From contig WKLE02001747.1 of assembly GCA_014885115.2 (NCBI GenBank), positions 1-43,973 on the forward strand: a stretch of 43,973 bases of DNA, given 5' to 3'. Shown piece by piece: positions 20,187 to 31,208 of the stretch; position 1 is the first letter of the stretch; every line of letters begins with the position of its first letter. The translations under genes and the position numbers were made by a program. Under the pieces are notes generated by a model. It saw nothing but the letters and a program-made list of their open reading frames with translations. It did not search any database and was not told where the DNA came from. Source of the stretch: Asterionellopsis glacialis (taxonomy: Eukaryota > Bacillariophyta > Plagiogrammaphyceae > Rhaphoneidales > Asterionellopsidaceae).

Positions 20187-20984
20187 AGTAGTTCCAGCCC
20201 TAGGTGGGATGGAAGGGCCAGAAATCAAGGTGGTCTGTACACCAACTTTGTATGGTACAAAACACCTTTACAAATACAAACCACAATACACAAAAAATAT
20301 TGGACTCACCATGATTCTGTTGGATGACTTGTTGCATACAAATTGACACAACAATCAATTTGCAAACAGAATTGAAGGTGCCTAATCCATACAGAAACCA
20401 TTTTTGTGTACACATTAGGCACCTTGTTGGATTTGGCATGGCTCAATTTTTTAGTGAGTTATGCATGCAACAAGTCCCACCCTATTTTTTGTCACAACAA
20501 CAATGGTGATAAATCACAAAAAAAAATAATAATAAACCTTTTTTTTAAGAACAAATGATGATACTGTTCAATCATCCATCTTACCATTTAGCCTGAGGGA
20601 ACAATAACAGCCTCTGAAATGAAAGATTGTTGATTAAATTTGGCCATTGTGTGTTGTCACAAAAAGGCTGCTTCAACAACAAAACAATGATTAATCATAT
20701 TTCAAGCCCCAGGTCCTTGTTTTATAGTGATTCTTTGACATGGTGGTTCCAACATAGGTACATTTGATACATTAGGTGGGTCATTGTATTTGTGTTGGTC
20801 AATTGTAGCATTTAAATGACTATTTTTTAGTCATTGTCAATTCACCGCAATATTACACATGCATGCAAAACAAGAAAAAAATCAAGTATCATGACAATCA
20901 GGCATACTGGTACAATCACATAGAAGAAAAATAGGGGAAATAGACAGAAATGTTACTTCCATCCCACCTAGAGCTGGAACTACT
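20187..20984. mobile_element. Element B: 0.8-kb inverted-repeat transposon related to element A
   Basis: The left terminus AGTAGTTCCAGCCCTAGG at 20187 continues TGGGATGGAAG. The reverse complement of 20956-20984 is the same 29 bp with one mismatch. The terminus resembles that of element A (AGTTGTTCCAG-x4-AGGTGG), so the two families are probably related. The right 250 bp are homologous to 7187-7436. No transposase ORF and no clear target-site duplication, hence a non-autonomous copy. Confidence 0.7.
20375..20425. repeat. 12-bp perfect inverted repeat inside element B
   Basis: AAGGTGCCTAAT at 20375-20386 is the exact reverse complement of ATTAGGCACCTT at 20414-20425, with a 27-nt loop. It could be a subterminal hairpin of the element or an older nested terminus. 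Confidence 0.8.
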
Positions 20985-21837
20985 ACTTGAAATATTGGCA
21001 AATTAATAATACTGTGGCTTTCGCAACAACAACCCTGTTAGCTATATCAAAAACAACAATCCATCAATGAAAATCCATTTCATTCAAATCTCTAGCAACT
21101 ATATTAACAATACTCTAATTGCCATTTGTTATTGTGTTTTTTTTTCATGTGGTATTTAATGTGTTTCTTTATCATCAAATTGTCATTTGTAGTTGCTGTA
21201 GCTGGTTGATATTTTTTGGATTCATTATTTATATTGTTTACATTTTAATTTCTGTTGTCATGGTTGTTGCTTTGATGTTTTTCCTGTGTTACTTTTGTGT
21301 GTAGTGTAAAATTGTAACCTTGTGAACTAGTCCATGATGCTGAACCAGGGTCACTTCCATCTTCTATCGTCCATTATTGTATCACAGTGATACAGGCCAT
21401 TCCTGGGGGTAGAAAAGTTCTCAATGCCAAGTTTGTATGCCAATTGCCAATAGAACACAGTGTGAACTACCACCAAAACTGGGGTGAGGAGGCTTTTATG
21501 TGAAAGGCCCACTATTGTGATGCACTTACATTACTTCATGTAGCTTGCACAAGAGTTTGAATCTTTCTTCATGGGACTAATAGGTTCACACTTTAAGCAA
21601 CAGTTAAGATCATAAGAAATAAGGTGTAAGGTTTATTTACTTCCAAAAGTTGACCCAGCATGTGCTAATTTTTCAGATTGTCAGACAAGATCAGGAAATC
21701 TGGTCAGTGGTCAGACATATCTCTAACAGTGCATGCCAAAAAAATTGGAACTGTTAAGATGCAAACTCCCAAAATTACTTGATGGGCTAGATCTTTTTTT
21801 TCTCATAATTCAGTGTGGCTTGCTATTGTTAAAAGTT
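20985..21837. other. CpG-poor repeat desert, no supported gene
   Basis: Only short ORFs in AT-rich sequence (for example a hydrophobic 61-codon frame at 21119-21304 without recognisable content). CpG is nearly absent. Confidence 0.45.
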
Positions 21838-21955
21838 TCAATATTGAGTTCTTGTATGACCTCATGGCAAGCAAGAATCATTATGTACTGTGCCTGTCAA
21901 TATTGAGTTCTTGTATGACCTCATGGCAAGCAAGAATCATTATGTACTGTGCCTT
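21838..21955. repeat. Near-identical 59-bp tandem duplication
   Basis: Units 21838-21896 and 21897-21955 both start TCAATATTGAGTTCTTGT and are identical over 57 bp, differing only at the end (GCCTG versus GCCTT). The near-identity in otherwise decayed DNA points to a recent slippage or repair event. The length is not a multiple of three, so it changes the end of the overlapping minus-strand ORF. Confidence 0.9.
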
Positions 21956-22315
21956 GAATTGAGGATTGAGATAAGAAGACTGATCCTCTACATATGATTT
22001 AACTTTTTTGCTCTCCAAAAATGCCTTTTTGGAGCATCCAATGCTTATTTTTGTAAAAGTAGTATTGTTTGTCTTGGTCATGTAAAAAGGTTCTTCCTGA
22101 GAAGAAGATGCAGATGACACAGAGGGGGCAATAAAAATTCCTTCAGATGATATGAGGGTCTCTTCTGGTGGGATATTGGTGGACTGGGATGTAGCAGTAT
22201 CACTGGTCATTGTGGGTAATGATGACATGGTTGAAATAAATGGTACAAACCAAGAATATGTCAAAAAATGCAGTGAGTCAAAAACATGCATTTGAAAGAC
22301 CAAGACCAAAGACAC
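21881..22315 (-). pseudogene. Degenerate Ser/Thr-rich ORF, possibly transposon-derived
   Basis: A 144-codon minus-strand frame. A plausible inner start gives MSSLPTMTSDTATSQSTN, followed by a Ser-rich stretch, then a basic-charged part (SKKAFLESKKVKSYVEDQ) and FKAQYIMILACHEVIQEL. No domain is recognised. It lies in CpG-poor repeat DNA and its C-terminus is altered by the 59-bp tandem duplication. Treated as a relic; a real short protein cannot be excluded. Confidence 0.3.
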
Positions 22316-23549
22316 AAAAAAAATGCACAGAAAACATTACTTAGGAGAAATAACAGTTTCACAGATACAACAATGCACTATTGTGCAAAAAAAAACCTAA
22401 CAACCTGATTCTTACCCTTTGGAATTACAGACCTGACAGTTTGGGTTGTCTGCAAAAAGGGTTTTCGGAGCAATGTACAGGAACAATTGTAAGGTATCAT
22501 AACCTATTTTACATCAAATTTTCTTCTTTCTTACCATCTGATTCTTTGATTTTCTTAAAGTGTGAACCTAGTAAGTTGTGGGGTAGGGCTGCTTTATTGT
22601 AGGCAAGAAACACATGGATGAAGTTGACAATGAATGTTCATGACATTAGGCTGCTGACCCCCTGTGATTAAGATTAGAGTTTATTAATACTAGTGGACCA
22701 AATTTAGAGTTAATAGAAGCACACTCTAGTTTTAGTATGTATTTTTGCTAAGAAGCAGAATTAAACTGGTAAGAACCTCTGAAAAAAGAAGAAAGAATTT
22801 ACATTATGCTCAAGTAGAGGCTCAACCACAACAACAATCAAAATAAACAATCAAGAACACAAGAATACTCAAAATACCTTATGAAAACAATAATAGACAT
22901 GTATTTTTCCTCTCTGCAAAATACTTAGTTGTGGTTATCAAAGAGATTGTCCTAGCTTTCTTAGTTACGCTTGCTTGCTGTCTGCGATGATAATCTGTCC
23001 TGCCCTGCTGGGAGTGCAGTGTCAAAACTGGTTGGATTGATACTTGTTGAAGACTTGGGTTGAAGGCAGACGGACAGAGCCTTGTGCCCACTCTTGAAAG
23101 ATAGAATTACGTACGTACGTCGACCTCATAAAGTTCGTTTCATATCGTCATTCATGCGTCAGCTAGGGTTGGCGAACCCCCAGCGCAGCAAATCTTTGGT
23201 TGTTTAGTAAGTATGTCCTAAAAGTAGTATACTTCAAGTTACGTAGAGATGATGATTTTCATTTCGATCCTCAGATGTACAGGTACAGGTACCTGGGTAC
23301 GGTTAGGTCCCACTGTACCTGGTACCTGGTACCGGTACCATCATCTCTGTAGATTGTACAGGTACCTGGTATGGAGATCTTCAGCTGTGTCACAGAAATC
23401 AAAGATCGCATAGAAACCATCGTAAACCTAGAGAAAAACAAACTGGCAAAAGCTAGGACTCGCATTTCACTTTCCTGGTGAACAAACACTCAAGAGAGAG
23501 AGCATCCAAGAAGAAAGTAATAATCGATTTTCTTTCTGTCGTTTGCGTC
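22316..23549. promoter_or_regulatory. Upstream region of the aldo/keto reductase, with clustered GGTACC palindromes
   Basis: The repeat desert ends near 22.9 kb and CpG returns by about 23.1 kb. GTACGTACGTACGTCGAC lies near 23110 and GCGTCA at 23156-23161. Between 23278 and 23372 the motif GTACCTGG/GGTACC is chained many times, including a perfect GGTACCGGTACC at 23328-23339. The cluster sits about 180-270 bp before the chosen start codon. Confidence 0.45.
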
Positions 23550-24707
23550 ATGAGATTAGTATCTTTGACTGCAACTTTATTAGCAAGTGTATCTTCATCC
23601 CGCAGTCTTTATCGAAGCGGCAGCAGCAGTGTTTTTGTTTCAGCCTTTCGTTCTACTTCCTCTTCTTTCAATAGTAGATCGTTTGTATCTTCCTCCTCCA
23701 AAAGAACCAGTTCCACCATGATGATGAGTGCTGCAGATAAGGAAGCACTACTGAACTGTCCTACCATCGCATTAAATAATGGTATGGCTCATCCAGCCAT
23801 TGGATTTGGTACGTACAAGGTTGGTTTTATACCTGCATCTGCTTCATCTGCTGTAGCTGATCCAAAGGCAGCATCGACAGAGGAAGAACGCACCGCCAAA
23901 GAATGTGTGTTGGATGCCCTAAATGTTGGATACCGATTTTTGGAATGCGCTGAATTTTACGGAAATGAACATCAAGTAGGCGAGGCCATACAAGAAAGTG
24001 GTATTCCACGAGACGAATTATTTATTTGTTCCAAAGTATGGACAACTACCATTGAACAGGGACCCAAGGCCATACGTGCACAACTTGACAAAACATTGAA
24101 AGATTTACAAACCTCGTACATCGATTTGTACCTCGTTCACTGGCCTGTCCCAAACAAACATGTCGAAGCGTATCAAACATTAGAAGAATTACAAAAAGAA
24201 GGAAAAATTAAAGGTATTGGTGTATCCAATTATGCATGGGAAGATTATGTAGAACTAAAGGAATCATCCTTAACGACAATCACTCCTGTTGTGAATCAAA
24301 TCGAAATTAATCCATTCTTGTATCGTAAAAATACAATTGACAAATTTCAAAAGGAAGGTGTTGTCTTACAAAGTTATCGTAGTTTACGTGATGGTAAGGC
24401 CATGGAGGATCCTACGTTACAACAAATTGCATCTGCACATGGTAAAACAACTGCACAAATCTTGGGACGGTGGTGTGTCCAGCACGGATTTGTATATATG
24501 CCTAAAAGTGTCAAACAACATCGTATGATTGAAAATGCACAAGTCTTTGATTTTGAACTTTCCGACGGTGAAATGAAAATTTTAGATAATTTAACAACAC
24601 CTGAAACTATACAAAACTTTAAAGGGTTGTATGAAAAGTGTGTCAATCGTGATACCTCTAAGGATGGAACCATGGATGGTGTCAAAACAAATATAACGCT
24701 TGATTAA
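23550..24707 (+). CDS. Aldo/keto reductase with N-terminal targeting sequence
   Basis: 385 aa from the Met at 23550. The frame also allows 23478, but 23550 is followed directly by a hydrophobic then Ser/Arg-rich presequence (MRLVSLTATLLASV...), residues 1-56, fitting organelle import; VSAF at 30-33 faintly resembles the diatom plastid motif. Met57-59 would start a cytosolic form. The TIM-barrel core begins at about residue 70 (MAHPAIGFGTYKVG). The tetrad positions are E132 (in FLECAEFYGNE), Y137, K162 and H197 (LVHWPVP). NADPH-side motifs GVSN (224), QIEINPF (249) and MPKS (317-320) are present. The family norm at the first position is Asp, so E132 is a conservative change that could affect activity. 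It reduces carbonyl compounds with NADPH; the substrate is unknown. Intronless. Confidence 0.93.
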   Translation: MRLVSLTATLLASVSSSRSLYRSGSSSVFVSAFRSTSSSFNSRSFVSSSSKRTSSTMMMSAADKEALLNCPTIALNNGMAHPAIGFGTYKVGFIPASASSAVADPKAASTEEERTAKECVLDALNVGYRFLECAEFYGNEHQVGEAIQESGIPRDELFICSKVWTTTIEQGPKAIRAQLDKTLKDLQTSYIDLYLVHWPVPNKHVEAYQTLEELQKEGKIKGIGVSNYAWEDYVELKESSLTTITPVVNQIEINPFLYRKNTIDKFQKEGVVLQSYRSLRDGKAMEDPTLQQIASAHGKTTAQILGRWCVQHGFVYMPKSVKQHRMIENAQVFDFELSDGEMKILDNLTTPETIQNFKGLYEKCVNRDTSKDGTMDGVKTNITLD

Positions 24708-24730
24708 ACAAATTAAAAAATAGTAAAATG

Positions 24731-24768
24731 AGAAGATACGTATACACCTCACAAAGGTAGTATCTTCT
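24731..24768 (+). terminator. Hairpin in the 3' flank of the aldo/keto reductase gene
   Basis: AGAAGATAC (24731-24739) pairs with GTATCTTCT (24760-24768), loop 20 nt, beginning 23 nt after the stop codon and followed by TTTTT. It could be a 3'-UTR structure affecting mRNA 3' end formation or stability; the role is inferred. Confidence 0.5.
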
Positions 24769-25385
24769 TTTTGGTTTAGAGTTTTGAGATACTCAAAGTA
24801 TTGTCTAACATCTTGAGTAGATCAACTCAAAATCACTTTTAGATTAATTAGATAAAAGTTCTTATATCTTGACATGCTTGCAATCTGTCTACTTTTTTTT
24901 CGTACTTGCAGATGAAGAAATACAAGACTCATAAAGTACAAGAGCAGCCTACCCTATACATATTGTGTTGAAATAAATGTTCCAGAAACTTCCATATTTG
25001 TCTCTTTCATGACAAGATGTCAAATGTATCCCAAAGGTAGCATGCATCAGGATTTATATAGTATTGTACTCTCTACTCTAAAGAGAGTGACTAGAGTTAG
25101 TTTTCATGTAGAGAAATATCATAGAGCATTCATCCCTGTGAGGTGCATGACATGTATCATTATTTCCTGTGTGTACTAAGGATGTTTTTTACATACAGTG
25201 CTAGTAAAGAGAAAACAATGAAAACAAAAACATATTTTTGTGATATTGCAAAGTCTGCTATGCTATGGCATCTGGGTGGTTTGGGAAAGAGATCTATCTT
25301 TCCTCCAAAATGCCATGCTGTAACATGAGAGAGATATTTACAAAAAAGTTGTTGCTAAACAATTCAGAGAATAATTGTCACAACG
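24769..25385. other. Border zone into the second repeat desert
   Basis: AT-rich and non-coding, with CpG falling to nearly none. Only short unsupported ORFs are present. Confidence 0.45.
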
Positions 25386-25419
25386 TCAAAAAATGGTAGA
25401 CTATAAATACTGATTGCTC

Positions 25420-26640
25420 TAGAATTAAAAAAAAAACTAAATGTACATGTAAAAAATATAACTATAAAAAAACACAAGATCTAAATAACTCAAGCAGAGG
25501 AATTAGAAAACTCCTGCCTCTCTAAAAGCAAAAACATCTAGTAATTACTAATTCAACTAGGAAAAACTGAAACAAGATCTAAGAAAACCAGAAGAACAAA
25601 AAACCAAAAAAATTCTCTAGATGAAGTGAATGCACCATTATAGAAATTAAAATTAAAAATCTAAAAGTGAAGAGTTGCAGAAGAATTAGTAAAGAAGGTA
25701 GAAACTAATAGAAAGCCAGAAAGGTTCTCTCTATAAAAGTAGAAAAAGCTAGAACTGAAAAAAGTAGTAGAACTGGACACTAGAATCTAGAACTCAGAGT
25801 GATGTAATCATAGAATGAAAAAAAGGGAAATTATAAAAGTTAAAGTTAAAACTAGAACTAAAAAACTACAGAACTGGAAACCTGCTCTCCTCTAAAAGTA
25901 GAAAATGCCAAAATTAAAAAAATCAGAGCTAGAGCTAGAGCTGGAAAACTTATTTTTGTTTTTCTTTACTTTTTATTGTATGTAGCTTTTTACTATTCAA
26001 TTTTATTTTTTATTCTTAATATTTAGTTCTTGTTTCTGGTTCTAGAGTGTTTTCTCTAGTTCTATTAGATTGTTTTTCTTTGTTAATGCTCTGTTCAAGT
26101 CATTTCTAGAGTCTTGTTCTAGTTTTAGAGGAGTTTTCTACTTCTGAAGTTGATTGGTTCTGGTTTTTTCTAGTTCTAGGAAAGTTGCCTGAGTTCTATC
26201 ATTTTTAGATCTTGTTTCAAGAACCAAGAGCATGAACAGGAGTTCTAGAGCCAGTTTCCAGTTTGATACGTGCTACTCATTTTTTACTGATGTTTGTTCT
26301 CATTTATTTTCTAGTACAAGTTTATTCTAGTGTTAGAGGAGTGTTCTAAGTCAAGTTCTGGAGACATTTAGGTCTCACATGTTTTTTAGTTCTTGAGGAG
26401 TTTTCTGGTAAGTCTAGTTTTCAAGATTTTTGTAGTTCTGGGTCTTGCCTTTAAAAGCCCAATTCTAGGTTTGTTTCTACTTCTAGAGCTTTCTTCTGAT
26501 GCTCTAGAGTTTTTGTTTTCATTTTAGTTTCACTTTAAATTTCACTTTCACTTTTAGTAGTTTCACTTTTGTTTTTGCTTTCACTTTGGGTTTTCGTAGT
26601 TTATTACTGCTTTCTTTTTGTTGTATTTTTCAAGAATTCA
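25420..26640. repeat. Long imperfect inverted repeat: purine-rich arm then pyrimidine-rich arm
   Basis: From about 25420 to 25955 the plus strand is A/G-rich and full of degenerate CTAGAACT and AGAACTGGAAA words. From about 25956 to 26640 it is T/C-rich and full of the complementary words (TTCTAGTTCT, TTCCAGTTT). Longer matching pairs exist, for example CTCTAAAAGTAGAAAA near 25890 against TTTTCTACTTCT and TTTTAGAGGAG near 26120. Transcripts would fold into a long double-stranded RNA. There is no coding content. Confidence 0.6.
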
Positions 26641-29128
26641 GAAAGTTGCAAGTAAAGTCAAAAGTCAAACATGTATTGATGAGGCATTTTGCTAAGAAGA
26701 AGGCCACCATCTAGACTTGTTGTTACTCATTGCTTTCCATGATTCTACAAAAGCTTCTATCCAGCAGCTAGCAGCACTATATAGCTGCACTACAATCAAA
26801 TTTCACATCTCAAAATTTCTGTTTTTAGCACACAATCTTTTGACCCATATCACACCAAATGACACTTGACAATTATGTTTTAGAGGTGTTAGAATGATGC
26901 AAATCTACAATTTGACTCTGCTTCTCCTGTTACATAGGTGTACTACACTAGTACTATTGTTACAAAGGAATAACTCTTGGTTATAGCTGCTTAAGCTCTA
27001 TGATAAATTAATAATAACTGGCACAGATGATGGGTCTGTCTCTTCTTTACTGTCATGAACATTATTATTTGATCAGCTCTTAGAATAAGAAGCATCAAAC
27101 TGGCCTTAACAGCTGTTTTAACTGTATACACACAATTCCAATATTTATTCCCTATCACCAATAATATTATCTCTAGTACTAATTAACCCTATTAATTTTA
27201 CATTATCAAGAAGTATCAATCAGACCTTACAGCAGAAAACAGCAGTATCATGTGTTTTCCTTAGAGTTTGGTTTTAGCTTTTCTCTAAATTGAACAATCA
27301 CTTTAGCACATCTTCTTCCAGCTTGTCTCACAAAAATCATAGACAAGAACTCCACAGTAACTACTAGTACTAGGGTCAATGAATAGACTGAGTTAAATGC
27401 AAACTGCAGGAGTCTCATAATAGAGAGCAAAAAACTAGCAGCTGGTGAGTACATCAAGAGATTATAAGGAGAGACACATCAGATCTCCTTGACATTCTCA
27501 CCAGATTAGTATTGGTAGCACCATAGATTTGAACTTGGAAGTAGTAGCAAGCCTGTGCCATATGGCAAACCCTATATGTAGTGTTTATGAAGCCTAAATG
27601 ATGTTATCTTTAAATATGTATGCCAGCTGTTGGTGCTGATTGCACTTCTTATTTGTTAATTTTGTCTACACTAGCTATATTTCACCACCATAGATAGCAA
27701 GATAAAGATCCCATCATAGATGACTCAATGGGTGTTGAAAGAACTCTTTGCTGGTTGAACACATGGCACCACTAGAAAAATGACCCATGAAAATACCAAA
27801 GCTGCTGGCAACAGGAATAGAGATCACCAGTAGTAGGAACACTGATACAGAAATAACTGTGAACACGAACACACATCATGGCAAGTAGCAGAAAAGCAGG
27901 CAGAGCACAAAACTAGTACAGCTGTAGATACAGTAGTACTATACTAGCAAGAACCATTTATCCAGCAACAATCAAGAGAAATATGTACTGAAATCATAAA
28001 CAAAAGAATAATAATTGGAGCAAGCAAGAATAGCAACAACTGACAATGACCACCACAACATTTTTAATTATGCATCGAAGAATCATCAAAATAAGGAATC
28101 TGTAGAGTCTGAGGGAGGGACAACATCAACAAGTTCTTGTAGCTAAATTTGATGAAAATTGGTGGGAAGTAGATCTTCATTCTCTTCCTGCCAGCAACAG
28201 ACTTCATAATTGAAGTAATAGTGAAATGGAGGAGTTTCAATGTAATGAACAACACAATACAAATCTAATGTGATATTTGAATTAGAGAGTGCTGTAATAA
28301 CAAAATTACACAATATCATCACAAAGCCAACAATTTTAGCCCTCATACCCTCAAATTTAATGCTTCTGGTCAATAATCCTGGAATTTGCCAGTGCTGAAG
28401 CATCATTGTCAGTAATACAAAACACAATTCTTACTTTGTCTTCCTTGATACATTATCCCCCTCTCTCAAAAGTCACAAAGCTGATTTAATATCAGGTCTG
28501 CTGCACAAACATTCTTGATATAGTAATTTTACATATGTGGATCCAGGACCCTTCCTGCTGGTACTGCCTCAGCACAATCTGGCAGTAATGTCATTTCAAC
28601 TCAGTCCAGCAACAAGCAACAAGAAGGCAAGTTCATCCAAACTACTGTAAGTAAATTTGGCAAAAATATCTAAACAAGCATATGGTACCTGATTGCTTCT
28701 ACCAGCAGGTGTATAGGTGTTAATGATGAATGGTAGGGACCTGCTGGTAGTGCCTTTGGTCTACTTTGTTCAGTAAAAGTAATACGCAAGTTAGAAAAAC
28801 ATATCATTACCTTTCATGGCAAATAGGTTTGGGAGTACCAGGCCTATGGATCCATATACATACACCATTTTACTGTAGGACTGGTACAATCCTTGTATCT
28901 TCAACTATACATACCAATTGTACTGAAACCTATGTTTAGAGTACAAAGAATAAAAAATTTACATCATTTTTTCACTCAACAATGATGAAAATGACAGCAT
29001 TGCACAAAAACTAAACACTCATTAAAACTGGATAGAGAATTTTCTAACTTAAATTATGATATAAGTTTTATAAGAGGAATCAGAATATTCAACAATTTAT
29101 AAGTCACCAAGGCTTTCAACGTCCAAAA
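26641..29128. other. CpG-free repeat desert with doubtful short ORFs
   Basis: No supported gene. Two minus-strand frames have slightly protein-like hydrophobic content: 27248-27457 (69 codons, including SLTLVLVVTVEFLSMIF) and 28143-28427 (94 codons, including AKIVGFVMILCNFVI). Both lie in decayed DNA and are probably relics or chance. From 26597 to 27865 there is no CpG at all. Confidence 0.4.
28699..28750. repeat. 12-bp perfect inverted repeat with 28-nt loop
   Basis: CTACCAGCAGGT at 28699-28710 is the exact reverse complement of ACCTGCTGGTAG at 28739-28750. A related CTGCTGGTACTGCC occurs at about 28556. This may be a small foldback element. Confidence 0.75.
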
Positions 29129-29847
29129 TTAATTTGTAAAACATTGGTCATCAATAGCATCATTGCTTTCCATTACAACTCTTTTCTCCTTGCCTCCAGC
29201 AGCAGTGTATGCCTTGCAACTCATCTCCAATCTGTCTGCCACAAATTGATCTAAGTCGTTCATCTCACTTATTATATCCAACAATTTACCAACACTCATT
29301 CTCTCAGTAAACAATCTATGCCAGGACTTCTCTCTCTATCTTTCAAAATCTCATTGATCATCACATCCACAGAGAAGTTTTTATTCCTTGAAGCTCTTGT
29401 TGTCTTCATTCTTTTACTAATTCTCTTCATCATGATATGTCCATCAAAATCGTAATCTTCATTTGGTGCTACCACAACCCCAAGAAACATTACTTTTACT
29501 AGAAAACAACAAGAACAAATTTTTGGTAAGTTCAATGCATCAGGCGCAATCTGCTTGTTCTGACCTTGAGGTAGAACCTTAAGCTCCCTTCTTCTATTTG
29601 TATTAGTATAAAACCACTTTTCATTCAAAAATGCAAATGGTACGTAAGTCAATCTCTGCTGCTTGTGTTTGGTTGTCAATAGTGGCTTCTCAATTGCACT
29701 CTTTTCTTTTCCTTCATGTTTTACAAACCATTTAGATAGCTGTTTTCTTGAAATATTAAGTGTAGCTCTATTTTCACCAACAATGGCACTCTTCTGGTTC
29801 ATAATTGTTGACAATTCACCAAATATTGCAAGTCCACCTTTCACCAC
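29129..29847 (-). pseudogene. Mariner-like (Tc1/mariner superfamily) transposase relic
   Basis: The frame 29847-29296 carries SRKQLSKWFVKHEG, KPLLTTKHKQQRL, then FLNEKWFYTNTNRRRELKV and VMFLGVVVAPNEDYDFDGH. The family norm at the key site is DEKWF, where the Asp is the first catalytic residue; here it is Asn, so the enzyme is dead even before the frameshift. A frameshift near 29305 continues coding in 29314-29129 (KLLDIISEMNDLDQFVADRL). The upstream part of the gene is eroded. The orientation and the motif order (conserved KWFY block, then VMFLG) match transposases of this superfamily in stramenopiles as I know them. Confidence 0.65.
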
Positions 29848-30161
29848 TTGAGCATGTCAAAACAATTTGTGTAAGTATCCTGGGTGCCTTCCTCTATCTT
29901 CTCAATGTAGCCAATTGTTCCGGAATTTCTGGGACTCAAAGGATCAGTTGATTTGCCATCCATGATTGTTTTATTGAATTGACCTTACCATCTTGGAAGA
30001 ACTTTTTTTCCAAATACTTTTTAAAATCCAAAATCATATGAAGTCTGCATACATGCCGCCAAAGCAATCCTCTCTCTTTCTTTCTCTGTTGAGTATGGAT
30101 CAAGATAATGCCATTGTGTTGCTAAAACAAGTGTAATTGCCTTCTCTCTTTTATTTGCCTG

Positions 30162-30524
30162 TCATTGGTCATGAAGTACAATACTGGTTGCACCATAACG
30201 TGAGAGCCTAATTCTGTTATTCAAATTCAAAGTTAGTGCAAATTCAATTTCTCCAGCAACTTGCTTAGCTATCTGTAGTCGATCTACAGGAGCTGCTACT
30301 GCTTGTCTGTTGCCACCATTTCTTTCTGTTTCACATTCAACATGTCTCATCAATTGTTGTGCATGAATTCCAGAACATTCTATTCTACAATCAGCCCACA
30401 GCGTATCGTCAGTACAACTACCGGGGAGACGCCACAGAAGAGTCTTCAATGGAGATCTCCTTGCAGCTTTGTTAATGGCATTCTGCTGTGCTGTTGGATT
30501 TTGAAGTGGCAAGTTCCCTGACAA
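30162..30524 (-). pseudogene. Unrecognised ORF in repeat desert
   Basis: A 120-codon minus-strand frame (start MSGNLPLQNPTAQQNAINK, basic NKAARRSPLK, then QVAGEIEFALTLNLNNRIRL). CpG content is higher than in the surrounding desert. No domain is recognised. It lies upstream of and in the same orientation as the mariner-like relic, so it could belong to that or another element. A further minus-strand frame at 30472-30792 is hydrophobic but equally unsupported. Confidence 0.25.
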
Positions 30525-31208
30525 AAATAATACTTGTTAGTCTGACCACAGTACCTAATGGTTGTGATTGCAACCTACAACTATAAGTAGCAAGCAAAGA
30601 ATTAAAAAACACATCAATCAACCTCACATTCACCTTGTAGCTCTTTACAGTGAAAGTAACTACAGGTGTAAGGAATTTTTTAGCAACAAGAAGTGGTAAT
30701 ATGTTACTCCCAAGGCACACCAGTGCCAGAAATGATGTCACCAATGTTGCCTTCGAGTTCACCAAAATACCACCAGATGCCTTTATGGGCATTGCAAAAA
30801 AGTCACTCCACTGTGGTTCCCTTGCTGTTTGCAGAAGAAGCTGTGCTCACAGTGAGTGCAGCTAGCTTCATTCTTTTGCAAACACCATGGGAATCACTTG
30901 AAGATCTTGTTTTGCAGTTTGACAACATCATTGTTGGCAAGAGAAAAACCTCACGGTGTTGTCGCAGTGAGCAGTGAGAAAAAAGTTGCAGCTGGCACTC
31001 CATCCAAGCTTCAGAAGCCTTCAGAATTTTTGTGTAGAAACACAATATGGTTTCTACTTACAAAAAGATACCATAGGCCTGGTACTCCTGGACCTATTTG
31101 CCACGACAGGTACATCTTCTATTTTCTTGCCCTCACATTTCTCGTCTGAAATTCTGGACCTACCGCTTTGTATTCTTGGTGAAGGATAGAAAGGAACCCG
31201 TGCTTCTT
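30525..31208. other. Uninterpreted sequence before the assembly gap
   Basis: Overlapping frames on both strands, none convincing. CpG is low to moderate. Confidence 0.4.
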
